A DNA stretch of 64,000 bases from Persicaria tinctoria (GCA_037127255.1 JBANSL010000009.1:1918001-1982000), one strand, 5' to 3'. Positions 12,517 to 25,589 are shown, numbered from the stretch's first letter. The notes: a model not told the origin generated them from the sequence alone. Numbers and translations: made by a program.

Positions 12517-13170
12517 ATGGCAGGGCACGCGTACGCGGTTATGGACCAAGGGTTTCACCCCAGTGTTGGCCATTTTTCTGTAATGATCTTTCCTTTGCCG
12601 TCTCAAGCTTATGGATTCGGTGAAGTTCGGTTGTCCATCCACTCCGATTACCATCTGGAGACCCTTGAGGAACATTACCTCTGGAATGGGATGCCATGGA
12701 CTCTACAGGACTGCGATATAAGGTTGGATCATGCGGGAATCCCAGCGGTGGTTCGCCATCAGTTAGGAAATGAGATGCTAAGTGATTTCACGAGGTCATG
12801 GTTTCAGCCAGACGCTGATTTGGTGGAGTATGGGTTGTGCCCAAACATCGACTTTAATTTGTATTACACGGAAGCGGCTGAATCGGATTCCAGCTTGGAC
12901 TCTGACTCCGACATGGAGATTCCTATGGAGGTTCCTGTGGAGCTTGAGTATGAGTATGTACATCATCCAGCCCCAGCAGACTTTGTTGCGGCTCTTCGAG
13001 AGGTTTATGATCTAGAGTGGGATGGTGACAATTGTAGCATCTGTCGTCAGGTGATGTCGCAGTCAATGCCTGTCATAGTCCTGCCATGCTCACATTCATA
13101 TCACCCAGATTGCATTAGAGAATGGCTGAATGTTCAAAACTTTTGCCCCTTATGTCGATTTGCAATGTAA
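12517..13170 (+). CDS. RING-H2 finger protein, candidate E3 ubiquitin ligase (MULE cargo)
   Basis: An uninterrupted single-exon frame of 217 codons starts at ATGGCAGGGCAC, the first ATG after the putative leader intron. The C terminus has a RING-H2 motif in order C-x2-C (CSIC), C-x-H (LPCSH), H-x2-C (YHPDC) and C-x2-C (FCPLC), with spacing typical of ring-H2 E3 ligases; these bind two zinc ions and recruit E2 enzymes. Residues about 125-150 are an acidic Ser/Asp/Glu stretch. No transmembrane segment or PA domain is evident, so a soluble protein is expected. It lies inside the MULE between the Ulp1-like gene and the twin small genes, all on +. A host RING gene captured by the element is the simplest origin. 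Unlike its neighbours it has no stop or frameshift, which suggests recent capture or selection. The partner is unknown. Confidence 0.85.
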   Translation: MAGHAYAVMDQGFHPSVGHFSVMIFPLPSQAYGFGEVRLSIHSDYHLETLEEHYLWNGMPWTLQDCDIRLDHAGIPAVVRHQLGNEMLSDFTRSWFQPDADLVEYGLCPNIDFNLYYTEAAESDSSLDSDSDMEIPMEVPVELEYEYVHHPAPADFVAALREVYDLEWDGDNCSICRQVMSQSMPVIVLPCSHSYHPDCIREWLNVQNFCPLCRFAM

Positions 13171-16100
13171 CTGTAGTTGTAATGAATAGTCGACGTAATT
13201 AGAAGTTAGCTTTTAACTCGTGTGTTCCTCTAGTATCGGCATTGTAGCCCTTTTTGTACAAGATCGGCATGGCAGCAGAAGACTATGTATTTTAACACTT
13301 TTGTGGTAGTTGTGTAAGGGAAGATATAATATCTGTTGTTAGGAATTGGGGTAAACATATTTATGAAATGAATGGAATTCTCTGTTTTTCGTGTATGTCT
13401 AAGATTCGCAATCTATTATATATGTGTTGATGGTAATGGGATTTTGAAATTACAGTTTAGGAGATTCAGAACGGTTTCTCCATTCTTTGCCCTATTTCAT
13501 TAGTTTCTCATTGGTTTGTATAACAGGGTAGATGTTTACATATCAGTCATATGTTTTTGCATATCAGTAAAATATACTTGCATATCATAAATTTACACTT
13601 GTCTAAAATTATTTTCAGTTAGTCCCCCACCACCCTATGCATAATTTGGATGTGCATACCCAAATCACAGGCAGTAGCTAACCCTGTATATGTCATCAGC
13701 ACCAACTTATGCACGTAATAATCTTATTTTTGCATATCAGTAATGTGTGTTGCATATCAGTAATAATGATACACATCAAAACTCAGATATATAATACTTT
13801 GGTGTAGTGCAGTCTACATATGTCAGCAGCATCAGAGTTTTGCATAAGTGCTACAGGTGTTAGTAGCATATCTACTTTTATTTTCTTCTGTTGATCACTT
13901 TTATATTCTTTTAATTTTGGGTTTAAAGAGCAGAAACTTTATTAGATTGGGTCTAAATTCGTACCCCTGGCTGTAATTATTATTTTTAAGGTAAGATGTC
14001 AGCAGAGTAACAGCTTTTTATAAATTTTGAAGTCATTCTTGGAGATAAAGCAAGGATTTCATGATCATAATCATTAAAAGCTATCAGCACAACATCTAAG
14101 TGCATTCTAGTATGAAAATCCACAAATCTAATACCTTAGATGGTGTGCATTCTTTATATGTCAGCAGCATTAAAGTTTTTACTTAGTTGTACAGGGTTTC
14201 GTAGCATATATTTGGTTTATTTTTGATTTATCTCTTTTAATTCCTATTTGAAGATTGGTTTCCAAGAGAAATAACTTTATTATATTGAATCTACATTCTT
14301 GCTTTTTGGCACAAATTCTGTTTTTTTTAAGCCAAACGTCAGCAGTCTGACAGATTGTTATATTACTTCAATTCATCACAAAAGACACTCACCATCTCAG
14401 TGCATTTTAGCATTAGAATTCACATATCTAACACCCTAGGTGGGGTGGAGTTGCTATATATATCACATGTCAGCAGAGTATCAGATTGTTATATTAATTC
14501 CATCTATTTAAAGGTGGTAAAGCAATGTTTTGATGTGTATCATCATTACAATCTTGTAGGATATCACCTTGCATGTAAGCATTAAAAATCATCAACTTAT
14601 TATGATAGATTTAGCTAAGTATCTATATGTCATCAGCATCAACTTATGCACATAATAATCTTAATTTTGCATATCAGTCACATGTGGTTGCATATCAGTA
14701 AAATATAGTTGCATATCATAATTTTACACTTGTACGAAATTAATTTGCGTTAGTTGCACATCACCCTAGGCATATTTTAATTTTGGGTTTTAAGAGCAGA
14801 AACTTTATTATATTGGTCTAAATTCGTACCCCTGGCAGTAATTATTATTTTTAAGGTAAGATGTCAGCAGAGTAACAGATTTTAATAAATTTTGAAGTCA
14901 ATCTTGGAGATAAAGCAAGGATTTCATGATCATAATCATTAAAAGCTATCAGCACAACATCTAAGTGCATTCTAGTATGAAAATCCACAAATCTAATACC
15001 TTAGATGGTGTGCAGTCTTTATATGTCAGCAGCATTAAAGTTTTTACTTAGCTGTACAGGGTTTCGTAGTATATCTGTGGGTTATTTTTTATTTATCTCT
15101 TTTAATTCCTCTTTGAAGATTGGTTTCCAAGAGAAATAACTTTATTATATTGAATCTATATTCTTGCTTTTTGGCACAAATTCTGTTTTTTTAAGCCAAA
15201 CGTCTGCAGTCTGACAGATTGTTATATTACTTCAATTCATCACAAAAGACACTCACCATCTCAGTGCATTTTAGCATTAGAATTCATATATCTAATACCC
15301 TAGATGGGGTGGAGTTGCTATATATATCACATGTCAGCAAAGTAGCAGATTGTTATATTAATCCCATCTATTTAAAGGTGGGAAAGCAAAGTTTTGATGT
15401 GTATCATCATTACAATCTTGTAGGACATCACCTTGCATGTAAGCATTATAAATCAGTAACTTATTATGATAGATTTAGTTAAGTCTCTATATGTCATCAG
15501 CATCAACTTATGCACGCAATAATCTTAATACTGAATATCAGTCATGTGGGGTTGCATATCAGTAAAATGTAGTTGCATATCATAATTTTGCACTTGGATA
15601 AAATAAATTCCACCTAGTTGCACATCACCCTAGGCATATTTTGGATGTGCATAGTCATATCAAGCCAGGAAGAAGTTTATTAAATTGGATCTAAATTCTT
15701 GGCTATGGGCAATAATTATTATTTTTAACTTAAAATGTCAGTTGATTAACAGATCCTTATACTAATTTAATTCATTATTAGAGGCTACTCAAGGCTTTGA
15801 TGTCCATAAACATGACAAATTTAGAAGTACACTATCTCAGTGTATTTTAGCATTAAAATTCACAAATATAATACCTTAGATAATATGCAGTGTATATGTC
15901 AGCAGCATCAATTGTTGTCTTTGTATTTTTTTTCTTTTTAAAGGAAAAAATTAGGGAAAACCAAAATACAGTAAAAATAGAAGATTATTAGTGGTGGGTG
16001 GGGGGGGGGGGGAGGATGTATCTGGTGCTCTGTCAATATAAAGTAATTGGGAAACCGCCCTCCTTAATAGATGTAATAATTAGAGTTAATCTTTTCCTAA

Positions 16101-16339
16101 GAAATAAATCTGATCTATTTAATACAGTTATTGGGGAATGGAAAGGTTACAATACATTTAGAAACCGCCCTCTAAAAACGGGTGACATCTTGTTGATGGT
16201 GGAAGTTGGATAACCGCTTCTTTCTTCCTATATAATGAGACCCTCACCCCTTTGTTTCTATCCATCACAACATCTCCTGGCCATTTTTCTCTCTCTCACC
16301 ATCTACTGAAACCCCATTCCTTCCATTTCAATTCCAAAA
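13171..16339. repeat. Repeat-rich spacer: ~867-bp tandem units built of MULE motifs
   Basis: No credible gene is seen. The block starting near 13930 (AAATTCGTACCCCTGG) recurs at about 14797 and in diverged form near 15668, giving units of 867-871 bp. Two near-identical short open frames (14355-14585 and 15219-15482) are by-products of this duplication. ATGTCAGCAG-type motifs occur near 13819, 13996, 14157, 14337, 14467, 14861, 15023, 15331 and 15896, and TGCATATCAGT-type motifs are frequent. A run of about 14 G lies near 15998-16012. From 16200 the sequence becomes the promoter of the next gene, with TATATAAT at 16229-16236. Confidence 0.7.
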
Positions 16340-16813
16340 ATGGATTATCTTTTCTACCCTCTATCCCTAATGGAGGACTACTATAAGACCTGCGACGAAT
16401 TGGACAAAACCAGATACCCAGGGTATCATATGACCCTTCTTGAAGATGCTGCGGAGACCAACACTGCCGCCAAGAGGAAGGATCTGCTCAATGCGATTGA
16501 GCAATTTCAAGTTTTCTACTACAACCTCTACCAGGAGAAAGATCACATCTCCTCTCTGATGAGGCAGGCCCTTGCAGATGACGATCAGACGACTGCTGAG
16601 GCTGTAAGTCTATTCTGTTTTACATAATATTAGTTAATAAGTAGTTAAATATTTAACTTTTGCATTTAAAAATGATTGTAGAATCAAGCAAAATTACCGG
16701 ACCTTGAGGAGCAGATGCAGATGTTCAGGGTGAACGTGTTTGTGACGATTGAGCAGATATATGAACAGGAAAAGAAGAGGCACGAGAAAATCGCTGCCTT
16801 CCTTGGGAATTAG
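16340..16813 (+). CDS. Unknown 131-residue acidic helical protein, copy 1 of 2
   Basis: Two exons are clear: 16340-16603 (88 codons, from ATGGATTATC) and 16682-16813, with intron 16604-16681 bounded by GTAAGT and TTGTAG. The protein has 131 residues and starts MDYLFYPLSLMEDYY. It is rich in Glu, Lys, Gln and Asp and looks almost wholly alpha-helical, with heptad-like spacing in the second exon (LEEQMQMFRV...). No signal peptide, metal site or known catalytic motif is visible. A TATA box (TATATAAT) lies about 105 bases upstream of the ATG, so it appears independently transcribed. The downstream gene at 17679 has the same length, intron position and promoter. I do not recognise the family; a small coiled-coil or protein-binding adaptor is a guess. 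Confidence 0.75.
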
Positions 16814-17678
16814 ATTATTAGATTTCTGTTCATGTTATTTTAGTATTATGAAACAATATTTCTGTTATTTTTATGTTTTAATGTAAGTTCTGTTTGTTTT
16901 CAAACAATATAACTGTCATTGCTTCTATTACTTTAATGTTTTATACTTTACCTCTTTTGTTTTATGTTTCTGTTATTTTACATTTCTGTTTTTTTACTTT
17001 TGTATGGATTATCAATAAGTTTAACTTTTAGTATATTTTATCTTTTCTAACATCTAAAATGTCTTTGTGCCAAACCATAAATTATTCACCATATTTAAGT
17101 TAATAATGCATCGTTTAAACAAATGGTAATGATTATGGTAGATTCGAGAATCTAAATACAGTATTTTAGGTTTGCATATCAACACATAATATGTGCATAT
17201 TTAATAGATTATGTACTGACACCCCTCTCCCACACATCTTAGACTGGCAATCATGATACTATACAAGATCCATTTGCAAATTGACACAAACCCCCAGAAA
17301 TAAATGTGATGGTAAATGGAAAACCAAAGGAAATACATTAAGAAAAGACTATCATTAAAAGGGGGGTTGGGGGGGGGGGGGGGGCTTGAAAATACAAATT
17401 ATTACTACTGTATTACTTAATAGAAGTAATTATTACAGTACATTTAATCTTTATTACTACAGTAGAGATAAATTACATTGGGGAACCGCGCCTTTAAGAC
17501 TAGTGACAACTTGTTGATGGGGGGGGGGGGGGAGGAAGTTGTATAACCGGCTCTGCAGCTTCTGCCTATATTAAGAGTCCCTCACCCATTTGTTATCATC
17601 CATCATCAAATCACCTGATCCTTTTTATTCACTCTCACCATCTTTGAAACCTCATCCCTTCCATATCAACTCCAAAAA

Positions 17679-18152
17679 ATGGATTACTTTTTCTATCCGA
17701 CCACAATGATAGAGGAGTACTATAAGATGTGCGATGATTTGGATAGAGAAAGATACCCAGGGTATCTGATGCCACAGCTTGAAGAGGCGGCCCAGACTAA
17801 TACGGCAACCAAGAGACAGGAGCTGTTGGAAACGATCGTTGTTTTCCAGGGTTTCTACTTTGAACTCTACAAGGAGAAAGGTCACGTCTCTTATCTGATC
17901 AGGAGGGCCCTTGAAGAAGACGACCAGAACGCTGCTGAGAAGGTAAGTATATTCTGTTTTACATAATATTATTTAATAAGTAGTTAAATGTTTAACTTTT
18001 TCATTAAAAAATGGTTGTAGAATCAAGAAAGACTGGAGGAGGTGGAGGAACAGATGAAGGAGTTTAGGATTGACATATTTGGGACGATCGATGAGATTTA
18101 TGCAGAAGAGAAGAAGAGGAAGGAGAAAATCGCAGCCTTCCTTGCCAACTAG
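17679..18152 (+). CDS. Unknown 131-residue acidic helical protein, copy 2 of 2
   Basis: Exons 17679-17942 (264 bp) and 18021-18152 (132 bp) flank an intron with GTAAGT and TTGTAG borders. Exon lengths equal those of copy 1, 1339 bp upstream. The protein starts MDYFFYPTTMIEEYYKMC and ends with a Lys/Glu-rich helix and IAAFLAN. The copies differ at many residues yet keep frame, length and splice sites, which suggests selection after duplication. The promoter is also duplicated: CTATATTAAGAG near 17566 and the phrase CTCACCC just after it match copy 1. Function is not recognised. Both genes lie in the left, rightward-read half of the MULE. Confidence 0.75.
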
Positions 18153-19549
18153 ATGATAATCTGTCTGTTTGTGTTATTTTGCGGTTATCAAACAATATTT
18201 TGTGCTATGTTTTGGGCTTAGATGTATGTACTTTTGCTTCATATCAAACATTATGGTTGCTGGTGAATGTATTACCTAATGTTTTATATTTTAACTGTTC
18301 TAATTTATGTTTCTGCTATTTTATAACTCCATCTGATCGTCTTAAAAAGGTGTTTCCAAGAAAGTTATTCAAATTTCATTGCATATATAATCGTTTTCTT
18401 AATTTTCCTTTAAATCTCATGTTAAATACCCTGTCAGACTTATCAAAATGTCTTTCAAACTTGCCAAGGAAGCTTTCTTATTTATCCTTTAAATCTCTTA
18501 TTAAATATCTTGCATTTAAAAAAATGCAATGATTAAGGTAGATTCGAAAATCTTACTACTTTTCTTCAATACCTATGCAATGTAGTGTTGGTTTTTTCAA
18601 GAAGGATGGGACATCTACTTTTATCACACTCAATCAGTTTTCTTGCATAAGTAGTATTTGAATTTGCATATTAATACATAATAAATGCATATTTAATATA
18701 ATAAATCCATTTGCAAATTGACACATACCCAAAAGGAAATAAATGTGAGGGTAAATGACAAAATAAAAGAAAATTGTGTAAACTTCCTAGAAAATCTAAG
18801 ATTTCTTATCAGATCCATCCCCTTCAAACATTATAACGATAGGAGGGAGTATTATTAACTTTGATAATTGAAATTGCAATTTTTAACTAGAAAAGCACCA
18901 ATTAAAAGGGCATTATAGACCGTGGGACAAGAAAGGGCAGTTGGAAGGTGAAGGTTTAAAATTGAATCATTACAAGATATAAAAACATACCCTTGCCAAA
19001 CTAGTTGCATATCCTCTCATTTCAGATTTTTAATCAGTTTCTATTCTTCCCAAACAAACATCGCCTCTCCTTATTGATATCAAGTTGGATTTTGTTATGT
19101 GTTTTGTTGGTTGGGAACTTACAGAACACAATTGGATGCTTGCATATCAGGCGATTTTTACTGCATATGATGTTTAAATATGTGTACTTGTTGAAAAAGG
19201 AGAACAAGAATTTTTTAACTGTTATATTAATGAAATAAATATAAGATATTACTATCAGTACTGTTGCATAACATAGTTGTTGGATTAAATACCACTGCAA
19301 TTTGGTTGCATATAGGCGTAATATATTTGCAAATCAAAATTCTAACGATGAGGTTAAAAAGCAACAAATGAAGGAACCTAACGTAGTTAAGTCAGTCAAG
19401 ATACCACATAAGCTCAGAATACTCACCATAGGTAAGTATTAGTAGTTATTACATAAGTCGAACCTAAAGAGACAAAATGTCTTAAAACTTATCGACAATT
19501 AGGGTCTAAAGAGGATGATCAAGACACAGCCCAGCGTTGTCTTTCAATT
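18153..19549. other. AT-rich spacer between the convergent halves of the MULE
   Basis: No gene is supported. Scattered TTGCATAT-type motifs of the element are present (near 18640-18690, 19010, 19140, 19265 and 19310). Left-half genes end at 18152 on + and the right-half Ulp1-like gene ends at 19550 on -, so this is the convergence zone where both transcription units should terminate. Confidence 0.6.
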
Positions 19550-22500
19550 CTAACCCAAGTTTAACCTTTCTGGTTTGATACCCTTCATTGTCAATTTTGC
19601 ATGTGCTCTCGCTGCATTTACTACTTGTCTCCTTTTTTCGTTCACGTCTGAGCAAATGATTTCAGCCAAATACTTCAACCGCAGCTTTGAAATGTTTTTC
19701 TCACTATTTGGCTCGAACCCGCACTTGTACCCTTTTGCACTCCCCATATAAGTTTCCATTTGACGCATAGTGCATATTCCTGAATGCAACACCTTGTCCT
19801 CACCAGCCCATGGAAGTTTCAGCATATCTGTCTTGGCATGTAAGATTACATTCGCCTTTGACCTTAACCCTTTTGTGAGAAAATACTCATTCACTAGGTC
19901 TGCCTGCAGAAGACATGGAAGGGGGAATTTAAACATAATACCAAATTAACAATCTATAAACCTTTAAAAGAAAAAGTAACTTTGAATTTCGAATTTGGAA
20001 ATAATATGAGTAACCAAATTGGCAATCAAATTTAAAACCATAGTCAGTACGATGCACTTGCAATTTGGTTCATCACAGCAGGGACTCACACCCAAGATCT
20101 GTGTGATCTTTGTTTTCAAGTTGAAAACCACCATGTACATGTAGTCGTTAGCGTAAATGCCAAATACAATCTATACACCAAATTCAAAACCATATCAGCA
20201 ACTTAAATGTCATCAATTTAAATTTCAGAGTGATAGGCCAACTATATTATATATGAATTTACGAAGAAAACAATCAGGGTTTTAGATAAAAGTTTTAGGC
20301 TTTAAAAACAACTAGTAGTTAACAAATACCTGCCATATGTTTAAATATATAAAAAGATGGCTATCAGAAGTGATTTTTTATTACCCGCGTTGACATCTGT
20401 ATTAGTGTTGACATCTTAGTTGGTGTTTGTTATCAGTTATATATTTACAAGATTACATTAACATATTATATCAAAAAACAATACTTATTATTAATCTATG
20501 TATATTCATATCGTATGAATACATACATGTACTATTATTTAACCCACTACATGTCATCAGTAAGCATGTGAGCAATCCATTTTTTTACAAGTAATTCTAC
20601 AACTGTTTCAAAATACTTATGACATGCAGAAACAATCATTAATATAGACATTTAAAAATAACTAGAAATCAAGAAATAACTGCCACCGGTCAAAATATTT
20701 CATAAGATGTCTATTAGAAGCGCTTTTTTATGATTGTTGTTTACATCTGTATTAGTGTTGACATCTTATCGCTGTTGACATCTGTATTAGTGTTGACATC
20801 TGGAGTGGGTGTATGTTATCACTTATATACTTAAAAAATTATATTAACATATCATATGAAAAAAAATACTTATAATTAATGTATGCATATTCATATCATA
20901 TGAACACATATATGTATTATTCAACTCACTACATGTCATCAGTAAACATGTCAGCAGGACATTTTTGTACAGGAAGTCAACACCTGTGTTTAAATACAGC
21001 TGACATAAAGTCAGTATTATATATCTCAATATATGTCAGCGACTAGCAGGTCAGCATCACTAAATTGTGTTATTAACATAAATGGGAAACTAAATTTAAA
21101 ACAAAAGGAAAGAAAGGAGAACTACTATGTAATTACCATGTCCAGTGTTTTCAATTTAATGTGAGGAGCAAAGGACAATGCTTTGTCAACTTGAAGACAA
21201 AACTTTTCAAACTGATGCTTACTTTGAGACATCGATACATCATCCGTTTGATATTTCTGGATTGGAAAAAATATTAGAAGAATTGTAGTAAAATGTTTTG
21301 TTCTAACTTGGATAAATTTATAAAAAAATACACATGAAATGGAAAATAAGATAAAAGTTGCAATCTTACAGACGAGGCAATACACAAGAAAAGCCTTGAA
21401 AGAGACAAATCACTCCTGTACTGTTCTTTGTGATTTAGTATTGATGCCCAAGCATCAAGAATAATGGGAGATACTATACAATCCTCCTCCAGACTTCTCA
21501 AATCAGCCCTAACTAAGCTTATAGTATGTCCTCTAAATAAGGACTCACTGCAATTAGATGCACGAAGAACATAAACCAAATGTCAATAAAACCAAGTAAC
21601 TAGAATATAGAATAAATTATAAAGTAAATAAATGAATGGGAATAAACATACGTGCCAGATGCTGATCTCCTACTAACACTTGCATATAGAATCTTCTCAA
21701 GCTCAGACATATTATCCCCAATGTCAACAACACGAGAATAATAAGGGCTTCTCAAGGAGGTCTTGGAGGTGTTGTGTAATTATTATATATATCTGAATCT
21801 GAGTCTTCAGGAAATATCACTTTCTTCTTGCCCTTTCCTTTCTCATTAAGACTAGCTTCTTTCTGTGCAGGTTCTCCATTTTTTCCATCTGAGTGCGATG
21901 GAGAAATATTTGCATCAGTATCAACCTTCTCTGCACTCGGTGATAAGAAAGCAGGATCAGACCCAAACAAATCAAAGGTTGGCCCGTCAGAGATAGGGTC
22001 TTTTCCTTTTCTCATTCTCTTCTCACGCAAAATATCCTTTTTCTGGGAATCTGCAAGATGCACTTCTTTGTCACCAGCAGCTTGTTTTGGTGGAGGTTCA
22101 CTTGTTGTTGTTGCACAAGCCACAAAAGGGGAGGAATGAACAGGTCCAAAAACGTTGGATCTGACCAAAAAGGATGCTGAGAATTGTGGAAGACTGTGTT
22201 GGGAGAGTCATGTATATAACTAGGAAGATGATCTTCAGGTGCAGGTGCAGCTTGGCTCGGCTCATTTACCAACCCCAGAAGATTATTAGCAGCATCAATG
22301 AGATATTTGATCTTCTCATTATCTTGAAACTCAGATGGAACCTTTGTAGACATACTAGCAAATTCAGAGATTGTAGATGCTAGTGCAGTAGTCTTCTCAG
22401 CCAAAGCTTGTATGAACAACTAAACATGCATAGATCAAAGTAAAACATTTTAAATAATATATCAAAATGAAAGGATGCAACAAAACAAGAGAAATAATAT

Positions 22501-25334
22501 GTCACCAGCATTAAAGTTTTTATTTAGTTATACAGGGTTTCATAGCATACTACTTAATCTTTGCATTTAAACATTAAAAATCAGTAAATTATTTTCATAG
22601 ATTTAGCTAAGTCTATATATGTCATCAGCATCAACATATGCGCATAATATTCTAAATTTTGCATATCAGTCATGTGGGGGTTGCATATCATTAAAATGTA
22701 GTTGCATATCATAATTTTACACTTGTACAAAATAACTTCCACTTAGTTGCACAACACCCTAGGCATATTTTGGATATGCATACACTCATCATGTGCAGCA
22801 GGTAAGCCTGTATATGTCATCAGCACCAACTTTATGCATATAATAATCTTAATTTTGCATATGAGTCATATGCGGCTGCATATCAGTAAAGTGTAGTTGC
22901 ATATCATAATTTTACACCTGTACAAAATTAATTTAACTTAGTTGCACATCACCCTAGGCATATTTTGGATGTTCATAATCATATGAAGCTAGTAGCAAAA
23001 AATTTCAGTGCATTTTAGCATCAAATTTCACAAACCCAATACCTTAAATTTAACGTAGTCTCTATATGTCAACATCAAATAATAAAAAAGATACCTCAAT
23101 AGGAGTTGGCTCATTATTTGGGACAGGTTGTTCCACAGGGGGAGGTGATGTTGGAGCAGTTTCTGTATTTCCAGTTTCAAAGGTAGGGATGCTTTGACGA
23201 GGTTGAATTAACCCAGAACTAAAAGCTCCTGCTTGAATATCATCCTTTTCCCTCTGACGAAGCATTGCTGACGTCAAACCAATGAAAAATGGGATTGATC
23301 TAGCGAATCTTCTGAACATAATGCTCGAAAACAACTTCACTCTGTCAACATAGAAGAACTGCAACAGGGAATCAAGATGTCATTTAAATATTACAGCCAA
23401 TATGATACTAATTTGGAAAATTAGATATAATAATTTAAAAACAGATACTTACGTTTCAAAACAACACAGGTTTATGTGCCCTTGTTTGGTTTTCTCCCAA
23501 CTTTTTTTTGAGTCAACCAAACATTCTAATAAGAATGCACACCAGTTAAACTTGTTGAAATCTTCTTTTCCAGTAAATATTCTAACTAAACTCTGGTTTA
23601 TGTGCCCACTCTGATGTGTGTCCACCAGCAATGAATGTAACAAAACTGCAAAGTTTAGCCTGAACTGATCACCAGCATCAACATCATTGATTAGCTTTTC
23701 TATCAAAATAGAAGGTTGAATCATTTCTCCAGCTGAAAGAGAAGCCCGCCACTCTTTTATAACATCAAAGTTCTCCTTGCAGCTTTTCTTTCTTATCAAC
23801 TCCCTCCCCATTGGCAGGCCCAATGAAATGTGCACATCTAAATCAGTTATCACTAATCTATCTCCACTAGGCAGAATCAAAGAGCATTTGTTTGCATCAA
23901 AGTTATCAACCAACCAGTACGAAAGCGACAACGGGAGATTCTGTATTTTCAATTCTAGGAGATGTCCAAATCCAATCCCTTTAATGCACTCTTTCTGTTT
24001 CTCACTTAGCCTCTCAATTGCAGAAACAAACATCTTTGGGTTGGATCTTGTTTTTAGGGTAAGGAACTTTTTACCTTTGGGAATTCTTTGTTTCCTCAAC
24101 ACCCCAACTCTATGAGAAGGACCAGGTTCAACATTGGATGTGTGAGTTGGAATACCAGAGGAATCAGTATGCAGATTGACATCAATATCCATGGGCCTGC
24201 CACTTTGTTGTTTCTGAAGCTGTTGTTCTTCATTAGCATCAGCCCTCAAATCAGCCATAGGGTGGACCTCAGTAGATTCCTCTTTCTCAGCCTCTTGACA
24301 CCTAGCAGAAGACAGTGGAACAACAGTCTGTTTTTTACCATGCATATCATCTATAACATGGTATTGTTTTTCAGCAGCAGCAGGCTCAAAATGAGATGGG
24401 GGTGAGACCCCATGAACTTGATGATTTGCATTTTCCTTTCCAGAATGTAATATAGTAGCAACATGCATAGAAGGGAATGAATCAGAAGATATATTTTGAG
24501 GTAAATTAACACCAAGGAAAGAACCAGAGAGAACTTGACATGCTGCACCAGTTGCATTTTGAGAATCAGAATTCAGATCAACAGTACACTCAACAGAATC
24601 AGCAGGACGAGGATTCTCATGAACAGTATAATCAGCAGTATTAACAGGATCTGTAACTCTTGGAGTCTCACCTGCTGCTGCACAAGTTGCTTTTTGAGAT
24701 TCAGAATACAGGTTAATCGTGCACTCAACCGACACAAAAGGATGAGGTTTCCCATTAAGAGTATAATCAGCAGTATTAACAGGATTTGTAAACCCTGGGG
24801 TCTCATCTGCTACTGGACAAGTTGCGTTTTGAGAATCAGAACTTAGAGCAACCGTGCACTCAACCGAAACAGAAGTAGCAGCATTCTTATTAGGAGTACA
24901 ATCAGTAGAATTAACCGGATCTGGGTATCTAGTTGATAGGATCTGAGGACAAATAACAGGAGACTGCGAGCCTGTGTCAATAGGCGTTCCAGTATCAAGA
25001 TTCCTTCCATCCCTGCAAATAATTTGTTTCTGTTCTTCAGCTTCTAGTGACCCACTAAGATGTGATAGATCTGGAAAGATGGGAGAGTCCCTCGACAGAT
25101 CAACTGCCTTCTGAGCAGGACGAGAGGCTGCAGATCTCTTAACACGTTTCTTACTGGAGGTAGGAACAGCATTTGAACATAAATCACCTCTAGTTCGTAA
25201 TCGTTTAGCTAAGACAATACAAGAAAAAAATCGCGTTAAAATTTCGGTAAAAACTTGCATGACATTAAACCCTAACCCAAAAAACGAAGAAAATTTGGAT
25301 ATAGCACAGATTTACCAGATGATTTGGGAGACAT
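19550..25334 (-). pseudogene. Second Ulp1-family protein of the MULE, catalytic residues substituted
   Basis: Minus-strand exons inferred from GT-AG borders: 25316-25334 (ATG, MSPKSS), 23453-25208, 23095-23358, 21652-22419, 21370-21547, 21137-21256, 20092-20170 and 19550-19899. Exon 2 encodes a basic N terminus, a repetitive Ser/Thr/Pro region with three related repeats, then a domain with YWLVDNFDANKC and ISLGLPMG, as in plant transposon-encoded Ulp1-family proteins. The last exons form a Ulp1-like core. The usual catalytic His position reads Tyr (NDYMYMVVFNL) and the usual Asp-Cys-Gly reads His-Ser-Gly (VLHSGICTMRQMETYMG); an Asp is kept after splicing. Exon 4 needs two frame changes (about 22120 and 21750) to stay open. 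It is either a decayed copy or a catalytically dead binding protein; the frameshifts favour decay unless they are assembly errors. Confidence 0.7.
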
Positions 25335-25589
25335 GGCAACAGCGAAGCTCAATATTAATCGACGACGATCACTCGAACGGAAAAATCGTTGATTAACACA
25401 AAAACGCTCACCCCCCGGACAAAGGTTATTGAAGAAGCTTGTAAAAAGTGAAACTCGTAAAAGGAGAAACCAACAAAAAATAGAAGGTCGGTGCTGGCTC
25501 TATTTATACTATCACATTTAATATTTATATATTTAATATTTTATTTATTCCCTAAATGATTTTATATTTACATATGATCAATTTATAGC

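Noticed and set aside
14355..15482. Two near-identical 76-87-codon open frames
   Set aside because: They are produced by duplication of a non-coding block; the shared frame includes ATGTCAGCAG motifs and no domain.
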